Of a stretch of DNA of 64,000 bases, positions 1-7,920 are shown piece by piece. Each line of letters begins with the position of its first letter. Within the stretch, counting starts at the first letter, position 1. A program made the position numbers and the translations under genes. Under the pieces are notes generated by a model. The model was not told the DNA's origin and searched no databases. It was given only the letters and a program-made list of their open reading frames with translations. Source of the DNA: Deltaproteobacteria bacterium (lineage in GTDB: Bacteria > Myxococcota > Kuafuiibacteriia > Kuafuiibacteriales > Kuafuiibacteriaceae); contig JACKEN010000008.1 of assembly GCA_020632995.1 (NCBI GenBank), positions 248,001-312,000 on the forward strand, written 5' to 3'.

Positions 1-116
1 CGGGTAGGCCCGGACGGCGCGGTGGGGGGCGGCGCGGCCGGGGGCGGCGGGGGCGGGGGCGGGGTGCTGGCGCAGGCCGCCGAGAGGAGGACGGGGAGCA
101 GGAGCAGGCGCTTCAT
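1..116 (-). CDS. Lipoprotein N-terminus (partial, runs off left edge)
   Basis: The minus strand opens at ATG 116 and stays open to the window edge (38 codons). It begins M-K-R, then a Leu-rich core (LLLLPVLLSAA) and a cysteine, followed by a long Pro/Ala run. This is a type II (lipoprotein) signal peptide with a slightly unusual lipobox (S-A-A-C) and a flexible Pro-rich linker, so the mature protein should be tethered to a membrane. The functional domain lies outside the window, so no role can be given. It diverges from the pseudokinase gene to its right. Confidence 0.6.
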   Translation of the reverse strand, partial: MKRLLLLPVLLSAACASTPPPPPPPPAAPPPTAPSGPT

Positions 117-287
117 GGCTAGGTTGGACAGACTCTACCCCGCTTCGAGCCACGCCAGAACCGCTGTGGGGGCGGTCATGGCCCCCTCGGATCCCCCGAT
201 TCCCGTTCGTTCCGGACCGGTTGGTGGGCCGCCGCGCGACCCGAAACTTGCGGATCGGCGTGCCTTTGCGGATAGCATGTGCCCTGC
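117..287. promoter_or_regulatory. Divergent promoter region
   Basis: This is the gap between the leftward lipoprotein and the rightward pseudokinase gene. On the plus strand TTGCGG (248-253) lies 17 bp before GATAGC (271-276), which would place transcription initiation just before ATG 288. That favours ATG 288 over the upstream in-frame GTG 279 as start of the next gene. This is inference from box spacing only. Confidence 0.3.
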
Positions 288-3038
288 ATGGCCACCCCTG
301 CCCAGTTCTCCGTCCTGGGGCCCCTGAAGTCCGGCGTGGAGACGCGTGCCTTCCTGGGCTGTGAGGTGGTGGACGGTGTCCCCCGTCCCGACCGCCCGGT
401 GGTCGTGGTCTGGCTCCCCGACGACGTGGTGTCCGACCCCAAGCAGGTCGCGCGCCTGCAGCGGGAGACCGCGTTCGTCACCCAGCTGCACCACCCGAAC
501 ATCATCGGGGTGCGCGGCCTGGAGTGCTTCGAGGAGGGCTGGGCCCGGGTGGTGGACTTCGTGGACGGCGAGCCGCTCATCCGCGTGCTCACGCGGGCTC
601 AGGAGGAGTTCCGCCCCGTCGCGCCGCGGGTGGCCGCCCGCATGATCCTCGACGTGTGCGAGGCGGTCTCCTACGCCCACGAGGAGGGCCAGGCCCGCTT
701 CGCCGGGCGCCCGGTGGTGCATGGTGGCTTGCGCCCCGACACCCTGATGCTCACCTTCTCGGGCCGCACCACCGTGACCGGTTACGGCGCCTCGGTCCTC
801 GCGCCCACCCAGCACGGGACCCCGATGAAGGACAAGTTCGTCTACTTCGCGCCCGAGCAGATCATCGGGGGCAAGGCCACCGCCAGCCCCGCCACCGACA
901 TCTACGCGATCGGCGCGGTGCTCTACGAGCTCCTCGCCGGCAAGCCGCCTTTCAGCGACGCCGAAGACGTCGAGCGCGCGGTGCTCACCGGTGAGCCCCC
1001 GCTCCTCGACGCCCCGGGCCTCGCGGGCCTGCTCGGCAACGTCGCCGCCACCGCCCTCGCCAAGCGCGGCTCCGAGCGCTTCGAGACGGTCGAGTTCATG
1101 CGGGAGGCGATCCTCGCCGCCCTCGCCAAGGAGGGCGTGGAGCCCGCTACCCACGAGGACGTCGCCGACTTCGTGAACGCCCTCATCCCCGAGGACGCGC
1201 CGGAGCGGGTGAGCCGCCAGGAGCTCCTCGAGTCGGCCGAAGACCCCGACGTGGCGACGATCCTCTCGCCCTCCGAGAACACTCCGGAGGGCGTGGATCC
1301 GAGCCTCTACGCCCGCTCCCGGCCCACCTCCGGGGTGCTCCGCGCCGCCCCGAGGCGCGAGGAGGTCACCCAGGTGAACGCCGCCGCCCCGGCCGAGGAG
1401 GCCGAGGCGCCCATCGTGCGCAAGGCGCTGCCGCGCGAGGTGGACACCCTCATCGAGGCCCCGCGCGACGTCGCGGCCCCGGTCCCCGTCACCATGGACG
1501 ACGAGCCCACGATGGGTGACGCGCCGCTCGCCGCGACCGAGTCGGCCGTCGCCGCGGCGCTCCCTGTTGTCCCCTTGCCCCCGGTGGGCGCCGCGTCGGC
1601 CGACCTGATCGCGCCGCCGCCCGCCGCGCCGGTGCCCCAGGCCCCCGCTCCGCAGGCTACCTGGCCGCAACCCGGCTTGCCGGCGCCGGTGCCCCAGGCC
1701 CCCGCCCCGCAGGCGGCCATGCCGCCGGCGTCGATGCCGCAGTTCCAGGCGCCGGTGCCGCAGCCCCAGGCGTCGATGCCGCAGTTCCAGGCGCCGGTGC
1801 CGCAGCCCCAGGCGTCGATGCCGCAGTTCCAGGCGCCAGTGCCCCAGGCGCCGCAGCCGCCCCTGCCCCAGTACGGCGTCCCTGGCTACCCGCCGGGCGT
1901 GGTGCCGCCCGGCTACCCGCAGCCCTACCCGTCGGGCCCGGTGCCCCAGGCCGCGTATCCGCAGGGCATGTTCCCGCCCGGGACCCAGCCGCCGCCGCCG
2001 GGCGCGTACCCCGGCTTCCAGCCCCAGGGCGCCTATCCGCCCGGGACCCAGCCCCCGCCCTCGTATCCGTCCCAGGTCCCGCCGCGTGCAGGCTGGCCTG
2101 CGGGCCAGCCGCCGTCGGGGGCCTTCCCGGCCGGCGCGACCCCGCCGGGCACGGCGCCGCCGCCCGGTACCGGCCGGCCCACCCCGCGTGGCTTCGCGCC
2201 GCCCGCGTCCCGCTCGAACCCCACCCCGGACCTGCTCGCCAACGCGCCGGTGCAGGGGCTCCCGCCCGCGCCGCCGAAGAAGAGCACCGCGATCCGGGAG
2301 AACTCCCAGGTCACCCAGTTCAACAAGCGGATGGGTGACTCCTCGCGGAGCGTGATCTTCCTGATCCTGGCCGCCGCGCTGGCGGCCGGGGTGTTCATCT
2401 TCATGTCCAAGGAGCCCCCCGAGGGGCTGGACGCGCCGCCCGAGCGCCACACCCTCCCCAAGGAGCTGGTGCAGGCTGCCTTGCAGAACGCGGGCAAGGA
2501 CAACGGCGAGGTGCTGGACGACGGCGCCGGCAAGGCGGACGAGGCCGCCGCGGAGGCTGCTGCTGCCGCCCTGGACGGCGGGTTGGCCCCCGAGGTCGCC
2601 ACCACCGATCCCGCGGCCCCGCCCGCGCCGCCTCCGCCCGGGCACTTGCAGATCTCCAGCGATCCGGAGGTCAGCGTGTTCCTCGGCAAGGAGAACCTCG
2701 GGCGCACCCCGATCAACACCGACCTGCCCCCGGGGCGCCATCGGCTCCGCTTCACCGACGCCAAGACCGGGATCAACATCTACAAGACGTTCCGGGTCCG
2801 GCCCGGGGCCAAGCACCACCACGACCTCAGCTTCGGCACCAGCCAGCTGGTGGTGTTGGCGCCCGAGGGCGCGGTGGTCTCGCTCAACGTGAAGAAGCTC
2901 GGCACCGCGCCGATCGAGCCGGTCACCATCTACGAGGGCGAGTACCTGCTGAAGGTGACCTACAACGGCATGAGCTGGTCGGAGCGCTTCGACGCGCCGG
3001 CGGGCCAGCGCATCGAGTACAAGGTCAACCTCAAGTAG
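288..3038 (+). CDS. Pseudokinase with Pro-rich linker, one TM segment and PEGA-like repeats
   Basis: About 916 residues. Residues ~8-270 have the fold order of a Hanks-type Ser/Thr kinase (LHHPNIIGV, then FAPEQIIGG and TDIYAIGAVLYELLAGKPPF), but the glycine loop and VAIK lysine are absent, the catalytic HRD is H145-G-G, and DFG is replaced by GYG (165-167). It therefore looks catalytically dead and is more likely a scaffold or sensor. Residues ~440-670 are Pro/Gln-rich with three near-identical copies of a QASMPQFQAPVPQP unit. A membrane span lies near 688-709, followed by an Ala/Glu linker and two PEGA-type beta repeats (one with NLGRTPI) outside. ATG 288 is chosen over GTG 279. Its stop overlaps the stop of the convergent TonB receptor by 8 bp. 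Confidence 0.85.
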   Translation: MATPAQFSVLGPLKSGVETRAFLGCEVVDGVPRPDRPVVVVWLPDDVVSDPKQVARLQRETAFVTQLHHPNIIGVRGLECFEEGWARVVDFVDGEPLIRVLTRAQEEFRPVAPRVAARMILDVCEAVSYAHEEGQARFAGRPVVHGGLRPDTLMLTFSGRTTVTGYGASVLAPTQHGTPMKDKFVYFAPEQIIGGKATASPATDIYAIGAVLYELLAGKPPFSDAEDVERAVLTGEPPLLDAPGLAGLLGNVAATALAKRGSERFETVEFMREAILAALAKEGVEPATHEDVADFVNALIPEDAPERVSRQELLESAEDPDVATILSPSENTPEGVDPSLYARSRPTSGVLRAAPRREEVTQVNAAAPAEEAEAPIVRKALPREVDTLIEAPRDVAAPVPVTMDDEPTMGDAPLAATESAVAAALPVVPLPPVGAASADLIAPPPAAPVPQAPAPQATWPQPGLPAPVPQAPAPQAAMPPASMPQFQAPVPQPQASMPQFQAPVPQPQASMPQFQAPVPQAPQPPLPQYGVPGYPPGVVPPGYPQPYPSGPVPQAAYPQGMFPPGTQPPPPGAYPGFQPQGAYPPGTQPPPSYPSQVPPRAGWPAGQPPSGAFPAGATPPGTAPPPGTGRPTPRGFAPPASRSNPTPDLLANAPVQGLPPAPPKKSTAIRENSQVTQFNKRMGDSSRSVIFLILAAALAAGVFIFMSKEPPEGLDAPPERHTLPKELVQAALQNAGKDNGEVLDDGAGKADEAAAEAAAAALDGGLAPEVATTDPAAPPAPPPPGHLQISSDPEVSVFLGKENLGRTPINTDLPPGRHRLRFTDAKTGINIYKTFRVRPGAKHHHDLSFGTSQLVVLAPEGAVVSLNVKKLGTAPIEPVTIYEGEYLLKVTYNGMSWSERFDAPAGQRIEYKVNLK

Positions 3039-4854
3039 GCCCGGCCCAGCTCAGGCGGGCCCGCAGCTCCACCCCCGGATCGAGCGCCGCGGTGTCCAGC
3101 CGGCGCACCCGCTGATCGAGCACGTTCTCGACCGTGGCCTCGAGGCGCAGGCCGGCGCCGAGGTCGACCCCGCCCATCACCCCCACCCGCACGAACCCGA
3201 ACCATGGGTCGTCGCTGTGGAGGAGCGAGGAGAACAGGGCCCAGCGCGGGCTGCTCCCCCGCACCCGCAGCTCCACGAAGGCGCGCCGCACCGGCAGGGT
3301 GTAGCGGAGGGCGACGTGCCCTCGCAGGTTGGGAACCTCGAGCCGCGCGGTGGCGGAGGTGTCGGCCTCGCCCTCCGCCCACGCCCCCGCGAACGCCAGA
3401 TCGAGGCCCTCGACCAGGTGCGCCCCGCCGGTGAGCTCGAGCGCGAGCACCCGCACGTCCTCCGCCCCCGTCACCGTCGCCAGGTCGCCGATCCAGGCCG
3501 CGGTGGCCAACAGGTCGAGGTGCAGCCAGGCCGAGCGCCAGGTGGGCCCGGCGCTCGCGGTCCAGGTGTCGCGCGGGGTGAGGGTGGCGCCGTACAGCAG
3601 CCGGTCGGCGGGCAGGGCCAGGGCCACCCCTCTGGCCACGTGAGCCCGGAGCCCGAACGCGCCGAGGTCGAGGTGCAGGTCGACCTGCGGCAGCGGGGCG
3701 GTGACGCTGACCTCGGTATCGTCAACCTCGGTTGCGAGGTGGGCGAGCCGGAGCACCGCGCGGGCCGAGAAGGGGCCGAGGGTGGTGGCCACCCCGAGGA
3801 CACCGGCCGCGTGGAGGCGGTGGCCGGTGCGGGTGCCCACCTGCGACCCGCTGCGCCGCACGAAGGCGCCGGCCTCGAGCTGGAGGGCCTCGAGCGGGGC
3901 CCAGCGACCTTGCAAGTTGGCTTGCCAACCTCGCTCGAGCGCGGGGGCCTCGGCGAGGCCGGCCCGGTCGTGGCCAAGCCGGAGCGAGGCCCCGGTGGAG
4001 GCGGTGCCGACGTGGAGCGCGGCCGTGGCGAGCTGGGCCCTGGCCGCCTCGGCGCCGTCGAGGCCGAGGTGCCGGGCCGGCCCCGCCTCGGCCGAGTGGA
4101 GGACCGCGCCCTCCACCGACAGCCCCGGCCGCGGGGTCATGAGCACGTGGGCGCCTGCGCCCTCGCGCTGCCCGGCCTCGTCCAGGGCGCCGGGGGCGCG
4201 ATCCGCCGAGAGCTGGAGGGCCTCCTCGTGGCCCAGGGTCGCGAAGGTGCGGGCGGCGAGCGCGGCGTCGCCACCCCCGACGTCGACTTGGGCGGCCGCG
4301 CCCCGGTCCGCGGTGCGCACCAGCGCCGCCGCCTCGCCTCGAGCTCGTGCGCCGGCCCGGTGAACCGAGAGGGTCAGCGCGCCCCCGAGGGCGTCGCTCA
4401 CCCCGGCGTGATCTCCGAGCTCGTCCAGGGTGAGGGCCTCGAACAGGAAGGGATCCGCCCGCCGCCACACCGCGCGCGCCACCCTGGACTCGATCAGGAG
4501 GCCCTCCACCATGACCGCCGCGTTGGGGCCGTACCGCCAGCCGCCTCGCAGGACGGGTTGCGTCTCGAGGGCCTCGTCCACGCTCCGGGCGGCGGGGGCG
4601 GTCAGGTCGGCCTCGGCTACGCGCCGGCGCCCCCACCGATCCGCCACCAGGCGAGAGGGGGGCGCCGTGGGGGCGGGCACCTCGGCCGCCGCGCTGGACG
4701 TGGCGAGGGCCTCCAGGAGGGCAAGCTCCTCGTCGGAGAGGGGGATTTCGCCCAGGTCGGCGGCGGCGGTGGAGGTTGGGGGGACCGCAGATCCGGCCGC
4801 GGCGCCCTGGGGTGCCCCCGCGAGCCACGCCACTATCAGCCACGCCCCCTGCAA
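3031..4854 (-). CDS. TonB-dependent receptor-like outer-membrane protein
   Basis: 607 residues from TTG 4854; a stop codon just upstream in frame leaves no longer start. Residues 1-22 form a weak signal peptide. A degenerate plug domain follows (RSVDEALETQPVL, then GPNAAVMVEGLLIESRV). The remainder alternates as expected for a beta-barrel and ends with the typical receptor C-terminus (ENVLDQRVRRL...LRARLSW). No substrate can be read from the sequence, and no TonB box or ExbB/D neighbour is seen. At 607 residues it is short for the family (usually 650-900). The motif GCAA-N6-TTGC occurs inside it at 3912. Confidence 0.75.
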   Translation of the reverse strand: MQGAWLIVAWLAGAPQGAAAGSAVPPTSTAAADLGEIPLSDEELALLEALATSSAAAEVPAPTAPPSRLVADRWGRRRVAEADLTAPAARSVDEALETQPVLRGGWRYGPNAAVMVEGLLIESRVARAVWRRADPFLFEALTLDELGDHAGVSDALGGALTLSVHRAGARARGEAAALVRTADRGAAAQVDVGGGDAALAARTFATLGHEEALQLSADRAPGALDEAGQREGAGAHVLMTPRPGLSVEGAVLHSAEAGPARHLGLDGAEAARAQLATAALHVGTASTGASLRLGHDRAGLAEAPALERGWQANLQGRWAPLEALQLEAGAFVRRSGSQVGTRTGHRLHAAGVLGVATTLGPFSARAVLRLAHLATEVDDTEVSVTAPLPQVDLHLDLGAFGLRAHVARGVALALPADRLLYGATLTPRDTWTASAGPTWRSAWLHLDLLATAAWIGDLATVTGAEDVRVLALELTGGAHLVEGLDLAFAGAWAEGEADTSATARLEVPNLRGHVALRYTLPVRRAFVELRVRGSSPRWALFSSLLHSDDPWFGFVRVGVMGGVDLGAGLRLEATVENVLDQRVRRLDTAALDPGVELRARLSWAGPT

Positions 4855-4884
4855 CGCGGCCGGAGCCTATCATGCAAAAACCAC

Positions 4885-4913
4885 TTGAGCTTGGGGCCGA
4901 GGCCGGGTATCTG
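4885..4913 (+). promoter_or_regulatory. Promoter of tRNA-Phe
   Basis: TTGAGC (4885-4890) and TATCTG (4908-4913) are separated by 17 bp and end 12 bp before the mature tRNA 5' end, a good sigma-70 layout. Confidence 0.55.
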
Positions 4914-4925
4914 GACTGCCGCTTC

Positions 4926-4998
4926 GCCCAGTTAGCTCAGTTGGTAGAGCAGTGGATTGAAAATCCGCGTGTCCCTGGTTCAAGTCCGGGACTGGGCA
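4926..4998 (+). tRNA. tRNA-Phe (GAA)
   Basis: A 73-nt cloverleaf with perfect acceptor stem GCCCAGT/ACTGGGC, D arm GCTC/GAGC, anticodon stem GTGGA/TCCGC around loop TTGAAAA (anticodon GAA), T arm CCTGG/CCGGG with TTCAAGT, and discriminator A. The CCA end is not encoded. It lies 11 bp from the stop codon of the convergent ADP-ribosylglycohydrolase gene. Confidence 0.97.
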
Positions 4999-5009
4999 CT
5001 CTCCAAAAT

Positions 5010-5990
5010 CTAGCCTTCAGGAGGCGCAGCTCGGGAGACCGGGTCTGCGCCTTCGGCGTTTCTGGGGTCTGGCAGTTGGGCCAGCGCCGCGGCCAGCCGC
5101 TCGGGGTTGGCGATGCGCTCTCGCCACCGGGCCGGGATCCCCGAGAGGCCGAAGCGCGCGCCCAGGGCCGCCCCGGCCACGCAGGCGTTGGTGTCGGTGT
5201 CCCCGCCCATTCGGATCACCGTGAGGACCCCCTCCGCGTAGTCGGGGGCGTCCCGCAGAGCCACCAGGGCCCGCTCGAGGGTCAGGAGCACGTAGCCCAT
5301 GGGGGCGTCGTGGTACAGGAGCGGCGACCTATGCAGGACGGCCTGCATGATCGCGTCCACCTCACGCGAGCGACCGGTGGCGAGGTTGGCGCCGACTCGC
5401 AAGGCAGATTGCGCATCCGCGCCGTCGTGCACCAGGGCCGAGAGCACCCCACAGAACGCGACGCACGCCGCGGTGCAGCGCTCGTCCGCGTGGGTGTAGG
5501 CCGACAGCGCCTCCGCCTCCGAGACGAGGCGGGGGTCGGTGTAGTGCCGGGCCAGCCCGGTGGGGGCGCAGCGCATGAGCGAGCCGTTCCCGGCCGACCC
5601 CGGCCGGTTCTGCAACGCGAGTTGACCGGCGCTCCTGGCGTCGGCGTGGCCGGCCATGATCATGCGGAGGGCGTCGGCGGTGAGGTTCCCGACGTCCTTC
5701 GGGCCCCGATGCAGCCAGGCCGTCGCGGCCCGGGCGGCGCGGAACACGTCGAAGGCTCCGTTGGGGGCGTACGCGGCCGCGTTGGCCAGGGTGAGGTCGG
5801 TGTCGTCGGTCTGCTCGCCCGGATCCCAGGGGCCACCGCCCGCGAGCTCCATCCAGCCCGGATCTGCCGCCGCCACCTGGGCGGCGCTCATGAACTCCAC
5901 CGGGGCGCCGAGCGCGTCGGCCACCGCGAGGCCATACCAGGCCCCGGCGCGGCGCTCGGTGGAGGTGAGGGGGTGCGTGTCGTGGTTCAT
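5010..5990 (-). CDS. ADP-ribosylglycohydrolase (DraG) family protein
   Basis: 326 residues, normal length for the family. It begins RRAGAWYGLAVADALGAPVEF, the usual opening helix. The metal-binding signatures are present: EQTDDTDLTLA near residue 60 and GGDTDTNACVAGAALGA near residue 260, whose Asp/Thr residues bind two Mg2+ ions in this family. Members remove ADP-ribose from arginine or other side chains, or act on related nucleosides; the actual substrate cannot be told here, and no nitrogenase or ADP-ribosyltransferase gene is adjacent. The start is ATG 5990. It carries one dispersed palindrome (5399) and one near-copy (5612). Confidence 0.9.
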   Translation of the reverse strand: MNHDTHPLTSTERRAGAWYGLAVADALGAPVEFMSAAQVAAADPGWMELAGGGPWDPGEQTDDTDLTLANAAAYAPNGAFDVFRAARAATAWLHRGPKDVGNLTADALRMIMAGHADARSAGQLALQNRPGSAGNGSLMRCAPTGLARHYTDPRLVSEAEALSAYTHADERCTAACVAFCGVLSALVHDGADAQSALRVGANLATGRSREVDAIMQAVLHRSPLLYHDAPMGYVLLTLERALVALRDAPDYAEGVLTVIRMGGDTDTNACVAGAALGARFGLSGIPARWRERIANPERLAAALAQLPDPRNAEGADPVSRAAPPEG

Positions 5991-6085
5991 GGGGTGAGGA
6001 TGCCCGCTCCGAAGGCGCGTGCTCGGGAGGGTAACGTTACGTGGGGCTACCTTGACAGGGTCGGCGGGGGCCCGGACGATCTGGC

Positions 6086-6278
6086 GGTGACCGGGGCCTC
6101 CCTACCCGTCCGCCGACCGTCGGCGGGCCAAGCGCAGAGCCGGGCCGAAGAGCGCGCTCGCGTCCTCCGCATGACGGTTCGAGAGCGGGTGCTCCTCGCC
6201 CTCCAGCTCGGTGAGGAGCAGCGGGCGCTCCGACAGAGGGTGAAGCATGGGCAGCGTGGTCGGGCAGCCGGCGCTTGA
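6086..6278 (+). CDS. Small partner protein of nucleotidyltransferase (possible antitoxin-like, probably truncated)
   Basis: A short frame ending at TGA 6278 that overlaps the start of the following nucleotidyltransferase. It contains AEERARVLRMTVRERVLLALQLGEEQ, split here as a helix with R-L-T-x-x-E-R-V-x-L-A-L-x-L-G-E character, which I recognise as the pattern of small proteins that often precede AbiEii-like nucleotidyltransferase genes. The usual C-terminal Arg-rich part is lost or shifted. The start (GTG 6086 or ATG 6171) is uncertain. Since the partner is broken, this gene may also be a remnant. Confidence 0.35.
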
Positions 6279-6779
6279 GCTGGCCGAGCGGGTGGCGGAG
6301 ACCGCAAAGGGCCTGGGCATCGAGACGGCGGTGATCGGCGCCCTGGCGCTCGCCGCGCATGGTTATGTGCGCGGCACGGTCGACGTAGACCTCGCGTCGT
6401 CGGTGGACCCGGGGTCTGTTCTTCGGGCCTTGCAAGACAAACTGCGAGAGGGGGGCCTGAAGACGAGACTCTTGCTGCCGGACGCGGAGGATCCGCTCGG
6501 AGGCATGCTGAGAACTTCGCCAATCCCTACCGGCCAGCTGCGAGCCTCGGCGCCGAGGCCATTCGGACAGCCACCAACCTGGATCCAGCGTCGTCGCTTC
6601 GGTACGTGCAGCTCGACATGTTGGTCGCGCTGAAGCTCTATGCGGGCGGGTTGCGTGACCTCGCGGATGTGGTGGAGTTGCTCGCATGCAACCCCCACGC
6701 GGACCTGGACGCGGTCCGAGCCGCGTGCGCTCGCTTCGGGCTCGAGGCGCAGTTCGAGCGGGTCCTTGCGAGCCGGTAG
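6247..6779 (+). pseudogene. Nucleotidyltransferase (AbiEii/DUF6036-like), broken by internal deletion and frameshift
   Basis: From ATG 6247 the frame reads AKGLGIETAVIGALALAAHGYVRGTVDVDL, the opening of a minimal nucleotidyltransferase with the G-A-x-A motif and the T-x-D-x-D metal site. It goes on to EDPLGGML near residue 87, where conserved proteins have about ten further residues. Here the frame is lost, and the rest continues one frame over as ENFANPYRPAASLGAEAI and then YVQLDMLVALKLYAGGLRDL to TAG 6779. The missing residues plus the shift suggest a small real deletion and not a single-base error. Related genes are often the toxin half of AbiE-type systems or orphan enzymes; this copy should be non-functional. 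Confidence 0.7.
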
Positions 6780-6795
6780 CCGCTCGCTCCAGGCC

Positions 6796-7920
6796 CTATG
6801 GGTACCGAACCTCGATCCGCTCCGCTGGCAGCCTGAGCCGGGCCCGCCGCTGACCGTCGACCCTGGCCTCCTCCGGTACCAGGAAGTGGCCCCAGCTGGC
6901 CGCGCCCTCGCTCGTGAGCCGCTCCAAGGCGCGCCGAAAGGCGGTGCGGTGGCGCCGGAGGGCGCCGTCGTCGTCGGTGGTCTTTCCGGTCACGCCGGCC
7001 GCCCTCGCCTCGAGGAACGCGCGCAGGCTCTGGGCGCGCACGCTGCTCCACCAGCCCGAGGCCATCACCGCCCGGGCCACCGTCGCCACCTCGGGGGCCT
7101 CGTTCCAGGTCACCCAGCCCTCGTCGCGCTGCCGGGCCACCGCGAGCATGGCGAACCACACCAGGTGGGCCTGGCCGAGGGCCGCGCGCTCGCCGTCGAC
7201 CCACAGCTCGCCCTCCACCAGGTCTACGACGATCCGGGGTGGGGTGAGGGCGTCGACCGCGGCCTGGCCTGCGCCGAGGGCGGCCTCGAAGGAGTGCAGG
7301 TTCGATTGCGGGACGAGGTGGCCGAGGCGGGGGAGCTCCACCGGGACGAGGTGCACCGCGACCGATCTGGCGTCCACCGTCCAGGTGGGGGCGTTGAGGT
7401 GGCGCTGGGGCTGGTCGGGGAAGAAGAAGCCTGTGCCGCCCTCGACCCTCGGATCGCTGACCCGCACGTCGTAGGCGCGGTCCTGCGCGCGGGCCAGGAG
7501 CTGGAACACCGCGGCCTGGAGCACCGTCATGGTGCGGCGGCGGCCGGCGATGAAGCCGAAGATCACCGGCGCCGTCCCGGCCCGGGTCAGGGCGGCCCGG
7601 GCACCGGCCCACACCGTGGCTCGGTAGCGCGCCGCGTCCTCCGGGGTGAGGTCGTCCTCCACGACGCCGCTCGCGTCGGCGGGGTGGACGTGGATGCCGT
7701 CGTGGCTGGGGATCGCCTCGCCCAGGACCGCTCGCAGCTGAGCGAGCGCGCCCGTCGGGCCCAGGACCTCGTCCTCGAGGTAGAACGCGGCCTCCGCCGT
7801 CACCACCAGGTCGACGCTGGTGATTCGCAGGCCTAGTTGACGCACGAGCGCCCACAGGAGCTCGGTGAGGGGGGCGGGGTTGGGGCCGAGCGGGGCGAAG
7901 ACCCGCACATCGCCGGTCAT
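6796..7920 (-). CDS. CARF-domain protein, Cas_NE0113 (Csm6/ring-nuclease-like) family, orphan
   Basis: 374 residues from ATG 7920. The N-terminal half matches the Cas_NE0113 CARF family: a beta strand and helix opening (PLTELLWALVRQLGLRITSVDLVVT), then FIAGRRRTMTVLQAAVFQLL at residues 123-142 (the family AGG[RK]KTM signature), AQDRAYDVRV at 145-154 and FFFPD at 165-169. This Rossmann-like domain binds cyclic oligoadenylates made by type III CRISPR complexes. The C-terminal third (from ~225, VVDLVEGELWVDG) resembles a winged helix; I see no HEPN R-x4-6-H nuclease motif. No CRISPR array or cas gene is in the window. The ATG overlaps the DUF72 stop (ATGA), so the two are translationally coupled. 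Sensor, ring nuclease and regulator are all possible roles. Confidence 0.75.
   Translation of the reverse strand: MTGDVRVFAPLGPNPAPLTELLWALVRQLGLRITSVDLVVTAEAAFYLEDEVLGPTGALAQLRAVLGEAIPSHDGIHVHPADASGVVEDDLTPEDAARYRATVWAGARAALTRAGTAPVIFGFIAGRRRTMTVLQAAVFQLLARAQDRAYDVRVSDPRVEGGTGFFFPDQPQRHLNAPTWTVDARSVAVHLVPVELPRLGHLVPQSNLHSFEAALGAGQAAVDALTPPRIVVDLVEGELWVDGERAALGQAHLVWFAMLAVARQRDEGWVTWNEAPEVATVARAVMASGWWSSVRAQSLRAFLEARAAGVTGKTTDDDGALRRHRTAFRRALERLTSEGAASWGHFLVPEEARVDGQRRARLRLPAERIEVRYP

Noticed and set aside
135..2822. An 895-codon open frame on the minus strand across the pseudokinase gene
   Set aside because: It is an antisense shadow caused by high GC. Its product is Arg/Gly/His-rich without motifs, while the plus frame has a kinase fold, a membrane span and PEGA repeats.
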